Positions 1-7,244 of a stretch of 34,612 bases of DNA are shown one piece after another. Position 1 is the stretch's first letter. The number at the start of each line of letters is the position of its first letter. The stretch spans positions 1 to 34,612 of IMG/VR virus record IMGVR_UViG_3300002137_000055; one strand, written 5' to 3'. The notes under the pieces were generated by a model that was given only the letters and a program-made list of their open reading frames with translations, searched no databases and had not been told where the DNA came from. The translations under genes and the position numbers were made by a program. The DNA is from a virus.

Positions 1-122
1 TACAAAGTGAATCAGATGCGGAGGCGGCACTAGCACAAGTACAACTGGCTTCTTTGAATCTGAATAGAAGATTAAAGACAGAAATCAACTCATTAGAGCG
101 TGAGATTGAAACGGAACGAAAA
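1..122. repeat. Left copy of terminal direct repeat (assembly overlap)
   Basis: Bases 1-122 match bases 34491-34612 at 119 of 122 positions. The differences are at 92 (a/c), 98 (g/a) and 121 (a/t). The tape-measure reading frame is in phase in both copies, so this is the overlap left when a circular or circularly permuted genome was written as a linear contig, not a biological duplication. The mismatches at 92 and 98 are both synonymous third-codon positions. Confidence 0.93.
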
Positions 123-998
123 CAACGAGGGGCTGCGCAATCTGAGAGGTTAAAGAAAGAAGCTGCTGAATTACAAGCGTTAGCCGACCTTGAGTTTAAA
201 TTAGCGGGTGAAGTTGCTGCTCACGAGGTTGAGATAGAACAACAACTAAAAGATTCTAAGATAGCCCTAATGGAAGAGGGCGAAGCAAAAGAGGTGGCAT
301 TAGCTAAACGAGCTTTAGAGCGTAGGCTTGAGGGAATCATGGGGGCAAGTAAGACGGAAATAGACCTTAGAGCTAACCTTGAAAATGTCGGTCTTATGGA
401 GGTTCAAGCGATTAGAGATAAGTACGCACTTGAAAGCCTAGCCAAAGAAACGGCAGCAACTAAGGCGCGTGTCGATATGCAAAAGAAGGAAAAGGACGCA
501 CGGCTTGCGGCTGCTTCTGGAATGATTGAGGGTCTTGGTGGGCTAGTTGAGGCATTGGGTAATCAATCAAAGGCATCGGTAGCAATACAGAAAACATTGG
601 CAATCGCTCAGATAGCAATTGACACAGCTAGAAGTATCAGCGCGGGTATCGCGGGGGCTACCACGTCAGCAACAGCAACAGGCCCTGGAGCGTTTGTTGC
701 CACTCCTGTTTTCATTGCCACAACAATAGCAACCATTTTAGGGGCGGTAGGTTCTGCGGTTGGTATTCTTAATTCTGTTCCTGGAGGTGGTGGTGCAAGT
801 GTGCCAAGTATTAGCGTACCAACTGCATCGGCTGCACCTTCATTTAATCCAGTAACGACCAACACAACTGAGTTAGGTAATACTAACGCGGCTGAACTAG
901 CACCAATACAAGCCTTTGTCGTTGAGACACAACTAACAGGAACTCAAAACGACATTAATCAGATTGAAGGGCAGGCTACTTTTGGAGGTCCAGAATAA
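1..998 (+). CDS. Tail tape measure protein, C-terminal part (continues from 33506-34612 across the join)
   Basis: This is the C-terminal portion of the tape measure protein that sets tail length and helps DNA cross the host envelope. The frame is open from the window edge (first full codon at base 3) to a TAA at 996-998. The TTG at 54 is an internal codon, not a start. Joined with 33506-34490 it gives 661 codons (660 residues). The first half seen here is a charged, Lys/Glu/Ala-rich helical coiled coil. It is followed by an Ala/Gly/Thr-rich hydrophobic stretch (around SAGIAGATTSATATG and TTIATILGAVGSAVG) that could insert in a membrane, then a low-complexity Ser/Pro/Thr tail. This layout is usual for tape measures of Bacteroidota phages. 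The prohead protease gene follows directly. Confidence 0.88.
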   Translation, partial: QSESDAEAALAQVQLASLNLNRRLKTEINSLEREIETERKQRGAAQSERLKKEAAELQALADLEFKLAGEVAAHEVEIEQQLKDSKIALMEEGEAKEVALAKRALERRLEGIMGASKTEIDLRANLENVGLMEVQAIRDKYALESLAKETAATKARVDMQKKEKDARLAAASGMIEGLGGLVEALGNQSKASVAIQKTLAIAQIAIDTARSISAGIAGATTSATATGPGAFVATPVFIATTIATILGAVGSAVGILNSVPGGGGASVPSISVPTASAAPSFNPVTTNTTELGNTNAAELAPIQAFVVETQLTGTQNDINQIEGQATFGGPE

Positions 999-1030
999 AC
1001 AAATACGACATTAAGCTATTTAACAGTATG
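998..1030 (+). promoter_or_regulatory. Late promoter-like element PL1 (AACA-N15-TATTTAAC)
   Basis: AACA at 998-1001 is followed after exactly 15 bases by TATTTAACAGTATGG (1017-1031). The same bipartite arrangement occurs at 1616, 3910, 28088 and 28719. The ATG of the protease gene lies 3 bases after the TATTTAAC box, so transcription would begin at or beside the start codon. It does not match the TAnnTTTG host promoter. The element also reads open in the frame of the downstream protein, so a coding explanation is not fully excluded. Confidence 0.5.
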
Positions 1031-1600
1031 GAAAAGTTCCCTTTGATTAACATGACAATTGACGACCACGAAGAAACGGGAGTCGATTTTATCGCATTAG
1101 TTGACCAACCTGCTATTGAGCGCGAATGGATGGCGTTTAACAAGCAAGAGCGAATAGAGTTCAAAGTAGAAGATGAAGAACAACGGCTAATAATGGGCGC
1201 AATCATGGTCGCTGACTTGCCTATTTATAGGCGCGACGAAGAACACGGAGAGTATTATGTGCGATTTAGTTCTGACGCAATTAAGAAGATAGTTCACAGG
1301 TACTTTAAGAATGGATATACATCTAACGTCAACCTAGACCATACGACTAAAACGGACGGGGTTTATCTAGTTGAATCATTCATAATTGACGAGCGCAAAA
1401 GAACGCCTGAAGGGTTTAGTAAGATACCTAACGGCTCTTGGTTTGGAACTATGAAAGTAGAGAATGACGAAGTATGGAAGCAAGTTAAAGACGGAACATT
1501 TAGAGGCTTCTCAATTGAGGGAATCTTCACGGATGAAAGCCAAAAAGACCTAGACAAGCAATTGATTGACCAAGTTATTAGGGTACTATCAGAGGCGTAG
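1028..1600 (+). CDS. XkdF-like prohead protease
   Basis: Putative phage serine protease of the XkdF type (190 residues), expected to cleave scaffold and capsid precursors in the prohead. The signature seen is the N-terminal TGVDFIALVDQPAIE segment and a C-terminal block with SWFGTMKVENDEVWKQVKDG then FRGFSIEG, both characteristic of this family. It lies directly upstream of the scaffold and major capsid genes, the expected order. Start choice: ATG 1028 follows a late-promoter-like element. The frame is open upstream and would read NKYDIKLFNS before this Met, with GGAGG at 984-988 but only ATA available at 995. An N-terminal extension of 11 residues therefore cannot be ruled out. Confidence 0.8.
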   Translation: MEKFPLINMTIDDHEETGVDFIALVDQPAIEREWMAFNKQERIEFKVEDEEQRLIMGAIMVADLPIYRRDEEHGEYYVRFSSDAIKKIVHRYFKNGYTSNVNLDHTTKTDGVYLVESFIIDERKRTPEGFSKIPNGSWFGTMKVENDEVWKQVKDGTFRGFSIEGIFTDESQKDLDKQLIDQVIRVLSEA

Positions 1601-1615
1601 TTAAGCACAAAGTGT

Positions 1616-1645
1616 AACAGGTTTAAATTATTGCTATGTATTAGT
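1616..1645 (+). promoter_or_regulatory. Late promoter-like element PL2 (AACA-N15-TATGTATT)
   Basis: AACA (1616-1619), 15 bases, then TATGTATTAGTATAA (1635-1649), matching the element at four other late-gene boundaries in both sequence and spacing. It lies in the 62-base gap before the scaffold/capsid operon. The ATG at 1663 is 20 bases past the box, so here a short leader would be made. Confidence 0.55.
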
Positions 1646-1662
1646 ATAACAATAATTGAATA

Positions 1663-2298
1663 ATGGAAAAGACACTAAGAGAAAAAATTACTGCTAAACT
1701 TTCGGCAATCAAGAAAGTACTAGCGGAGGAAGAGAATCCTGAAGAATCAGTACAACTAGAAGACGTTAAGAAAGTTGACGGAACTATTCTAAGAATTGAG
1801 CCAGCCATTGAAGTAGGCGCAACCGTACAAGTAATCGGAGAGGATGCAGAATTGATTGAAGCTCCAGACGGTGACCATGAACTTGAAAGCGGAGACGTAA
1901 TCAAAACAGAAGGAGGAATCATTATCGAAGTTCTTGCTGTTGAGGGTGAGCCTGAAGCGGTTGTTGAGGAAGAAATGAGCGAAGAAGCTCCAGTTGTTGC
2001 TGAAGCACCTAAAGGACTTAACGTTGAGGAATTGACCAACAACGTAATGAACAAATTGAACGAGGCTATTGTAGCTAAAATCAATAATCTAAAGTTTGCT
2101 TCTGTAAAAGAAGTTGAGGCTTTGAAATCTGAGAATAAGGTTTTGAAAGAATCACTTACAGAAGTAATCGACCTAATGCAAAAGTTCGCGGGTACTCCAA
2201 CAGAGGAGCCTAAGAAGAAAGCATACAATCCTTTCGCAGATAAAGAGCCTAGCAAGTTTGACTTCTCGAAGGTTCGTCAATCATTGAATAAGAACTAA
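1663..2298 (+). CDS. Capsid scaffold-like protein
   Basis: Probable scaffolding protein (211 residues), placed between the prohead protease and the major capsid gene as is usual. The N-terminus is a basic/acidic helix (MEKTLREKITAKLSAIKKVL). Next is a Gly/Asp-rich segment with DGTILRIEPAIEVGATVQVI and APDGDHELESGDVIKTEGG that resembles a small beta domain. A very acidic Glu/Val-rich linker follows, then a predicted coiled coil (residues about 115-170) and a basic C-terminus that could bind capsid protein. The high Glu content and coiled coil fit a scaffold that the neighbouring protease degrades. No catalytic motif was seen. The assignment rests on composition and gene order. Confidence 0.68.
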   Translation: MEKTLREKITAKLSAIKKVLAEEENPEESVQLEDVKKVDGTILRIEPAIEVGATVQVIGEDAELIEAPDGDHELESGDVIKTEGGIIIEVLAVEGEPEAVVEEEMSEEAPVVAEAPKGLNVEELTNNVMNKLNEAIVAKINNLKFASVKEVEALKSENKVLKESLTEVIDLMQKFAGTPTEEPKKKAYNPFADKEPSKFDFSKVRQSLNKN

Positions 2299-2312
2299 AA
2301 AAATATAAGAAA

Positions 2313-3269
2313 ATGAGTTTTAACGTATCAGCACTTACTGACTACACCGCAGAAAATCAATTTGAATTGATGACTGCTACTGTGTTGGGTGCAAAAATGA
2401 TGTCTTTGGCTACAGTAGTGCCAAACATCAAAGGAGCTTCTAAGCTACCTCAACTATCACAATCGGTTATCTTCCAAGATGACGCTTGTAGCTTTGCTGC
2501 TTCAGGTTCTACGGTGTTCACACAAAGAACATTGACTCCTGGAAAGGTTAAGATTAATGATTCATGGTGTCCTAAAGACCTTGAGCCGAAATATCTTTCT
2601 GCTGAAATGGCTGCGGGAGCGCACCACGAAACAGTGACACCTGACTACGTGTGGAAAGCTATCATGGCTGAATATACTAAGCAAATTGCAAGAGATATTG
2701 ATATTGCAATCTGGAAAGGTGAGGACGGAATCGGAGCAGGAAACAACGGACATTGGGATGGATTTGTAACCTTGCTTTCTTCAGGCACTACTGATGCGGA
2801 TAGCGGTAACACTATCACTGACCTTGGAGATGCTACACAAGCGGTATCTGCTCAGAAGTTGGTATATCAAGCGGCTGCGGTTGCAGGTCTTACTGAGTTC
2901 GATGACTTCAGAGTATTCGTTGGTTATGATGACTACGCTGCTTTGGTTACTGGTTTGATGAACTCAGGGCTTACCTACGGAACATACCTTAATGGAATGG
3001 GCGGTGCTAATGTAGACCCTAACTCTTCTGATGGTCTTAGCTTCCCAGGAACAGGATTGAGAGTTATTCCAGTTGTTGGATTGAACGGAACAAACAAACT
3101 TTACGCTGGACGTTTGAGCAACTTCTTCATCGGAGTAGATGCTGAAGGTGATTTTGACTCTTTGGAGTCTTGGTATTCTCAGGACGACAGAGTTGTAAAA
3201 TTGGCTATGGAGTTCAAAGTAGGATGCCAAGTTGCTTTCCCTGCGGAAGTAATCACCATCATACCGTAA
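2313..3269 (+). CDS. Major capsid protein (HK97-fold, Bacteroidota phage type)
   Basis: Main shell protein of the head (318 residues). The N-terminus MSFNVSALTDYTAENQFELM, the block around TQRTLTPGKVKINDSWCPKD and the segment AEYTKQIARDIDIAIWKGED are typical of major capsid proteins in Bacteroidota siphophages, which adopt the HK97 fold. The length is normal for the family. It follows the protease and scaffold genes and is only 14 bases from the scaffold stop, without a Shine-Dalgarno sequence but with an A-rich leader (ATATAAGAAA). Codon use favours GCT, GGT and AAC more than its neighbours do, as expected for the most highly expressed gene. A strong hairpin follows its stop codon. Confidence 0.85.
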   Translation: MSFNVSALTDYTAENQFELMTATVLGAKMMSLATVVPNIKGASKLPQLSQSVIFQDDACSFAASGSTVFTQRTLTPGKVKINDSWCPKDLEPKYLSAEMAAGAHHETVTPDYVWKAIMAEYTKQIARDIDIAIWKGEDGIGAGNNGHWDGFVTLLSSGTTDADSGNTITDLGDATQAVSAQKLVYQAAAVAGLTEFDDFRVFVGYDDYAALVTGLMNSGLTYGTYLNGMGGANVDPNSSDGLSFPGTGLRVIPVVGLNGTNKLYAGRLSNFFIGVDAEGDFDSLESWYSQDDRVVKLAMEFKVGCQVAFPAEVITIIP

Positions 3270-3280
3270 TCGAATTAAAC

Positions 3281-3302
3281 GGGGTGGCTTTCGGGTCACC
3301 CC
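3281..3302 (+). terminator. Hairpin after the major capsid gene
   Basis: GGGGTGG (3281-3287) pairs with TCACCCC (3296-3302), with an 8-base loop. There is no T-run after it, so it may slow or partly stop transcription, or protect the 3' end of the capsid mRNA, rather than act as a full terminator. It sits in the gap between the capsid gene and the gene at 3327. Confidence 0.55.
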
Positions 3303-3326
3303 TTAACCTATAAAAGACTAAAAAAT

Positions 3327-3845
3327 ATGTCGTGTCCATTAACACAAGGTTTCTCATTAGATTGCAAAGATGCAATCGGTGGAATCAAGTCTGTTAGGTT
3401 TGCTTCGTTGAGTCAGTGGGAGTCATTAGACCCTGCTTATGCAACGGGCGCGGTAACTTTCGCTTCAGCTTCTTCAGTGTTCTACAAATATGAACTAGAC
3501 AAAGAAGAGTCCAGCTTTAACGATGACCCAACAGCGGGAAGTAACAAAGGAACAATTTACTATGTGCCTGCGGTTACTTTCATACTATCAAAATTAGACG
3601 TTGCAAAGCGTAACGAGATGCGATTACTTGCTAAGAATCGAGTGGTTGCAATTATCGAAACGCGGGAGGCTACTCCAACTTATTGGGCTATTGGTGTAAC
3701 CAATGGCTTAGACTTAGGTACGGGAGTTGGTGGCTCAGGTGTTGCGGCTGCTGACCTTAACGGGTATACAATGACTTTTTCAGGGCTTGAACCTGACCCA
3801 ATGGTAAACGTATCGTCTACGGATATTGCGAGTATCACAAATTAA
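3327..3845 (+). CDS. Probable tail tube-like virion protein
   Basis: A 172-residue beta-rich protein that opens MSCPLTQGFSLDCKDAIGGI and ends with FSGLEPDPMVNVSSTDIASI. Proteins of this form, often annotated as hypothetical structural proteins, lie next to the major capsid gene in Bacteroidota phages. I infer a tail tube subunit because no other candidate tube protein is present and tube subunits are of this size. The central KLDVAKRNEMRLLAKNRVVA helix followed by strands fits a tube fold. The gene is followed directly by a strong terminator, giving a capsid-tube transcription unit suited to high expression. A head decoration protein is the main alternative. Confidence 0.5.
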   Translation: MSCPLTQGFSLDCKDAIGGIKSVRFASLSQWESLDPAYATGAVTFASASSVFYKYELDKEESSFNDDPTAGSNKGTIYYVPAVTFILSKLDVAKRNEMRLLAKNRVVAIIETREATPTYWAIGVTNGLDLGTGVGGSGVAAADLNGYTMTFSGLEPDPMVNVSSTDIASITN

Positions 3846-3872
3846 GAATCTGTCTGTTTTGTTTTCATTAAG

Positions 3873-3896
3873 CCCTGTCTTCGGACGGGGTTTTTT
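3873..3896 (+). terminator. Rho-independent terminator
   Basis: CCCTGTC (3873-3879), TTCG loop, GACGGGG (3884-3890), then six T (3891-3896). Seven base pairs with one G-T wobble and a stable tetraloop. It ends the protease-scaffold-capsid-tube unit. A late-promoter-like element begins 14 bases further on. Confidence 0.9.
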
Positions 3897-3909
3897 GTTT
3901 CCTTAAATT

Positions 3910-3939
3910 AACAGAATCGGCGGTTCGCTATTTAATAGC
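3910..3939 (+). promoter_or_regulatory. Late promoter-like element PL3 (AACA-N15-TATTTAAT)
   Basis: AACA (3910-3913), 15 bases, then TATTTAATAGCATAA (3929-3943). GCTATTTAATAGC forms a 13-base perfect palindrome. It is located between a strong terminator and the gene starting at 3953, leaving a leader of roughly 12-18 bases. It matches four other late-gene elements. Confidence 0.62.
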
Positions 3940-3952
3940 ATAAACTATTAAC

Positions 3953-4402
3953 ATGGCAACTACAATTACACCCGCAACTCTTACTGTAACAATCACGGAG
4001 TCCATTACTCTTGGAGGTATTGACAGAGGGCAAACACAAACGCTACTCGTTTCAAGCGTAACCGAAACAGATAACAGGATAGTAAACGTTGGAACGGCTG
4101 AAACTGATATAATCGGTTTTGGGTCTGCTAACGGACAAGGCTCATTCATTCGTACAGATGTTAAGTACATCCGAATATCAAACCTTGATGACACTAACTA
4201 CGCAACTATCGGAGTAAGTAAGACGGGAGCAGATACGTTCTTCATCAAACTAGAGGCTGGAAAGTCCTTCATTATGGGTAACGATGACTTAGAAATTGAT
4301 GCTTCTGGAGGTGCTTCTAGTGCTTTCGTTGAGGCTGACAACATTAGCGCAAAGGCTAACGGTGCTGCGGTTGACCTTAATGTATTTGTAGCATTAACTT
4401 GA
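3953..4402 (+). CDS. Virion-associated protein of unknown function, beta-rich
   Basis: A 149-residue Thr/Ile/Gly-rich protein with no enzyme motif. The middle part (KYIRISNLDDTNYATIGVS, then FFIKLEAGKSFIMGNDD) resembles small beta-sandwich structural proteins found near the portal gene in Bacteroidota phages. It is the first gene of the unit that runs through the portal, connector and lysis genes, and its promoter-like element is well defined. Head decoration protein or head fibre are the most likely roles, inferred from position and composition only. Its stop overlaps the next start in TTGA. Confidence 0.5.
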   Translation: MATTITPATLTVTITESITLGGIDRGQTQTLLVSSVTETDNRIVNVGTAETDIIGFGSANGQGSFIRTDVKYIRISNLDDTNYATIGVSKTGADTFFIKLEAGKSFIMGNDDLEIDASGGASSAFVEADNISAKANGAAVDLNVFVALT

Positions 4403-4779
4403 TACGCATAACGCAAGATAGTGCAAACAACGTTGTAATAACGACAACTGAAAAAGGTAGTGCTAGTCATTACCTGTTTCAGTTCTTTTCGTTGTCTACT
4501 AACATCAATGCCTATTGCGTAGCCGATGACACTTCACCCTATCCTGACCGATACAATGCGTTCACGATTACAGACCAAGCAAGCCCAACGGCAACAGATG
4601 GAGAGGTTGATTTGGCAACAGGCGAATACAAGTACTATGTCTACGCTAATAGTTCAAGTTCCAATTTAGACCCTACTGGGTTGTTGGAATTAGAATCGGG
4701 AATGTGTTTGGTAAGTGGAACGGAACCAACAGTAACTGAATACGATAACACGGCAACATACACCGTATACAATGGCTAA
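4399..4779 (+). CDS. Probable virion protein of unknown function
   Basis: A 126-residue protein starting at TTG 4399, which overlaps the preceding stop as TTGA (the same arrangement recurs at 16325). It begins MIRITQDSANNVVITTTEKG and contains DLATGEYKYYVYANSSSSNL and a C-terminal TEYDNTATYTVYNG. This pattern is familiar in hypothetical proteins of Bacteroidota phages and prophages, where it lies beside the previous gene and the portal. It looks like an all-beta structural protein. No catalytic residues were seen. It overlaps the portal gene start by 8 bases. Confidence 0.5.
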   Translation: MIRITQDSANNVVITTTEKGSASHYLFQFFSLSTNINAYCVADDTSPYPDRYNAFTITDQASPTATDGEVDLATGEYKYYVYANSSSSNLDPTGLLELESGMCLVSGTEPTVTEYDNTATYTVYNG

Positions 4780-6658
4780 TAAAGGAGATAGAACATTTGT
4801 AATTGATTTAGCGGCTCATAACGTGCCACAATTCAAAGAAGAAAGGTCAAAGGATTGGATTATGTACGGAGTGGAAGCACCCTACAAAAACCGATACCCT
4901 GACTATCTTCTTGACCTATTCAATTCAAGCGCAAAGCACCACGCGATTGTTAAGGGTAAAACTGATTACATTGTAGGTAATGGCATTGGGGTACGTGATG
5001 ACGGTTTAAATACAGAGAATGTAGCTAGATTAAACCAACTAATAAAGTACCCTAACGGGAAAGAGGACTTAAATACGCTTCTCTACAAGATGGCTCTTGA
5101 TTTAGAGATATTTGGAGGCTTCGCTTTAGAGATTATAGGCAACCAAACACATGAGAAGATAGCAGCCATTTATCATGCTGACTTTTGCAAGTACCGAAAG
5201 GCAAAGGATTTAGACGGGTACTATTACGCTGAAGATTGGAAGAAGTCACAACCAGAAGTTGAGTATATAGACGCGTTCGACCCGATGAAAGTAGGGGGTA
5301 AATCACTTCTTTACATCAAGTCATACCATCCACAATCACAAGCATACCCATTACCCGGGTATCTTGGTTGCGTTCCATACATTGAGATGGACAAAGAGAT
5401 AGCTAACTTCCATTTGAACTCGATTAAGAACGGGTTTATGGGAGGAACTATGATAAACTTCTTTAACGGGCAACCAACAGAAGAAGAACAATACGCAATT
5501 GAGCGAAAATTATACGACAAATTCGCGGGTTCTGACAACGCTAATAAGTTGGTGTTGAACTTCAATGATAGCAAGGAGCAAGGCGCGGAGATTATCGCTT
5601 TAAATGGCAATGATTTTGACAAGCGTTTTGATGTTCTAAACGACACGGTACAACAAGAGGTATTTAGCGGTCACAGAATCACAGACCCGCAACTATTCGG
5701 AATCAATCAAGAGGGAATATTTGCGAGTAGAAACCAATTACGTGACGGCTACGAGTTATTCCAAAACACATACGTAAACGGGCGGCAACAATTCCTAGAA
5801 GAGGTGTTGAACGGGTTAGCGGGTGTGCAAGGATTTGAGCAAAGGCTATACATTAAGACAACCGAGCCGATAGGTGTAGGATTCAGCGAAGCTACACGGG
5901 CAAGCGTATTAACTACGGACGAGATTAGAATAGAGTTAGGTTATGAGGCTTTAGCTCCAGAACAAAAAGTAGTTGAGCAAAAATTAGCCGCACAAGATTT
6001 TGATGTAGAAATGAGGCTTTGCAGTCACTTTTCGCAAACGGGTTACGACCTAGACAAATGGGAGGTTGTGGGCGAAGGGCGGTCGGTTAGATTCGACTCA
6101 CAAGAGCAATTAGAAGCGAACGAGTCCAGAGTTAAAAGATATGGCTTTGGCTCAGAAGCGTTTGATTTCGCAGTATTAGAAATCCTAAAGAAAACACCTA
6201 CGGCAACGTGGGAAAGTATCGCTGCTCAACTTGAGACAACGATGGAAGAGGTGGTTATATCAATTCAATCACTTCAGGCGGCTAACTACATGACTATCGG
6301 TAGTGATGCCGTAGCGGGAGCAGCACAAAGGAGCGTAACGATAACCTCACAAGGAGAATCAGCACTAGCAACAGCCGAACCATTAGCAGTTACTTTCAAA
6401 GTGGCTTACAGGTACGTTAAAAGCGGTGAGGCTGCGGGGTCAGATATACTACCTACCACAAGAGACTTCTGTGTTAAGATGGTTAACGAGTCAAAGGTTC
6501 GAGTTTGGGATTCTGCACAAATACAACAGGTAGGAATGCAAGAGGATAGAAATGTATGGTTAAGACGTGGAGGCTTCTGGACTAGAAAAGGAACTAACAC
6601 AACGACACCATATTGCCGACACGTATGGGAGCAAGTTGTAATTAAAGAAAAGGGGTAA
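4772..6658 (+). CDS. Portal protein with C-terminal winged-helix and MuF-like extension
   Basis: The portal forms the ring at the head vertex through which DNA enters and to which the neck attaches. Residues 1-380 carry the portal part, with YPDYLLDLFNSSAKHHAIVK, DYIVGNGIG and VFSGHRITDPQLFGINQEGI as recognisable blocks. The protein is long (628 residues). From about 461 to 544 it has a winged-helix-like segment (FDFAVLEILKKTPTATWESI, then MEEVVISIQSLQAANYM). The last 84 residues hold a compact domain with TRDFCVKM, RRGGFWTRKG and TPYCRHVWEQVV. That tail resembles the C-terminal domain of SPP1 gp7/MuF-type head morphogenesis proteins. No separate MuF gene is present, so the extension may replace it. 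The portal call is firm; the extension roles are inferred. Confidence 0.82.
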   Translation: MANKGDRTFVIDLAAHNVPQFKEERSKDWIMYGVEAPYKNRYPDYLLDLFNSSAKHHAIVKGKTDYIVGNGIGVRDDGLNTENVARLNQLIKYPNGKEDLNTLLYKMALDLEIFGGFALEIIGNQTHEKIAAIYHADFCKYRKAKDLDGYYYAEDWKKSQPEVEYIDAFDPMKVGGKSLLYIKSYHPQSQAYPLPGYLGCVPYIEMDKEIANFHLNSIKNGFMGGTMINFFNGQPTEEEQYAIERKLYDKFAGSDNANKLVLNFNDSKEQGAEIIALNGNDFDKRFDVLNDTVQQEVFSGHRITDPQLFGINQEGIFASRNQLRDGYELFQNTYVNGRQQFLEEVLNGLAGVQGFEQRLYIKTTEPIGVGFSEATRASVLTTDEIRIELGYEALAPEQKVVEQKLAAQDFDVEMRLCSHFSQTGYDLDKWEVVGEGRSVRFDSQEQLEANESRVKRYGFGSEAFDFAVLEILKKTPTATWESIAAQLETTMEEVVISIQSLQAANYMTIGSDAVAGAAQRSVTITSQGESALATAEPLAVTFKVAYRYVKSGEAAGSDILPTTRDFCVKMVNESKVRVWDSAQIQQVGMQEDRNVWLRRGGFWTRKGTNTTTPYCRHVWEQVVIKEKG

Positions 6659-6660
6659 TC

Positions 6661-7215
6661 ATGGCAAACGTTCTATTTATATCCGAGACTTTTCTAAAGC
6701 AGAACACTCAGGTTAGTGATAACGTGGATGTGAAGTACATTCGGGAGGCTATCCTTTGGAGTCAAGACACATTGATTCAAACCATAATAGGATCAACGCT
6801 TTATAATAAGCTAAAAACAGAAATTTCAGCGTCCACTTTGGCAGGTGTTTACAAGACCTTAGTAGACGATTACATTCAAGTAACATTAAAGCACTACGTT
6901 ACGGCTGAATGTCTTGATATGGCGCACTACAAGATAACGAATAAGGGGCTACAAATACAAGATTCAGAGCAATCAGCACCCGCATCTAGTTCAAGACTTG
7001 ATAAGATAGTCGAGAAGGAGAATAACAAAGGTGATTGGTATCGTCAAAGGCTAATCAATTACTTGTGTGAGAATAGTTCTAGCTATCCCGAATATGAAAA
7101 CCCCGATGACGGTGTAGATGTTATACATCCATCAGACAACAACTACCGAACGTCAATATATTTAGGCGGCACATCTAGGGCGGAATCTTTGCAAGAAAAA
7201 TATCGAGATGTCTAA
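6661..7215 (+). CDS. Head-tail connector (DUF6712-like)
   Basis: A 184-residue, mostly helical protein located directly after the portal. The N-terminus MANVLFISETFLKQNTQVSD and the block IIGSTLYNKLKTEI match the form of head completion/adaptor proteins of Bacteroidota phages (DUF6712 type), which dock onto the portal ring and begin the neck. It starts 2 bases after the portal stop. The C-terminal 50 residues are Asp/Asn/Ser-rich and probably disordered. The family name is from memory of its N-terminal pattern; the role follows from gene order. Confidence 0.62.
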   Translation: MANVLFISETFLKQNTQVSDNVDVKYIREAILWSQDTLIQTIIGSTLYNKLKTEISASTLAGVYKTLVDDYIQVTLKHYVTAECLDMAHYKITNKGLQIQDSEQSAPASSSRLDKIVEKENNKGDWYRQRLINYLCENSSSYPEYENPDDGVDVIHPSDNNYRTSIYLGGTSRAESLQEKYRDV

Positions 7216-7244
7216 AAAGAACGAACAGAAATTAAGAAACTACC

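Noticed and set aside
608-865. Minus-strand open frame opposite the Ala/Gly-rich end of the tape measure
   Set aside because: It arises from low-complexity codons on the opposite strand. The plus-strand frame continues through a coherent tape-measure protein.
1219-1233. CCTATTTATAGG palindrome resembling the late promoter box
   Set aside because: It is inside the protease gene, lacks the AACA box at 15-16 bases and does not precede a gene.
3953-4470. Minus-strand open frames opposite the structural genes at 3.9-4.5 kb
   Set aside because: Composition is that of shadow frames, and the plus-strand genes are coupled by overlaps.
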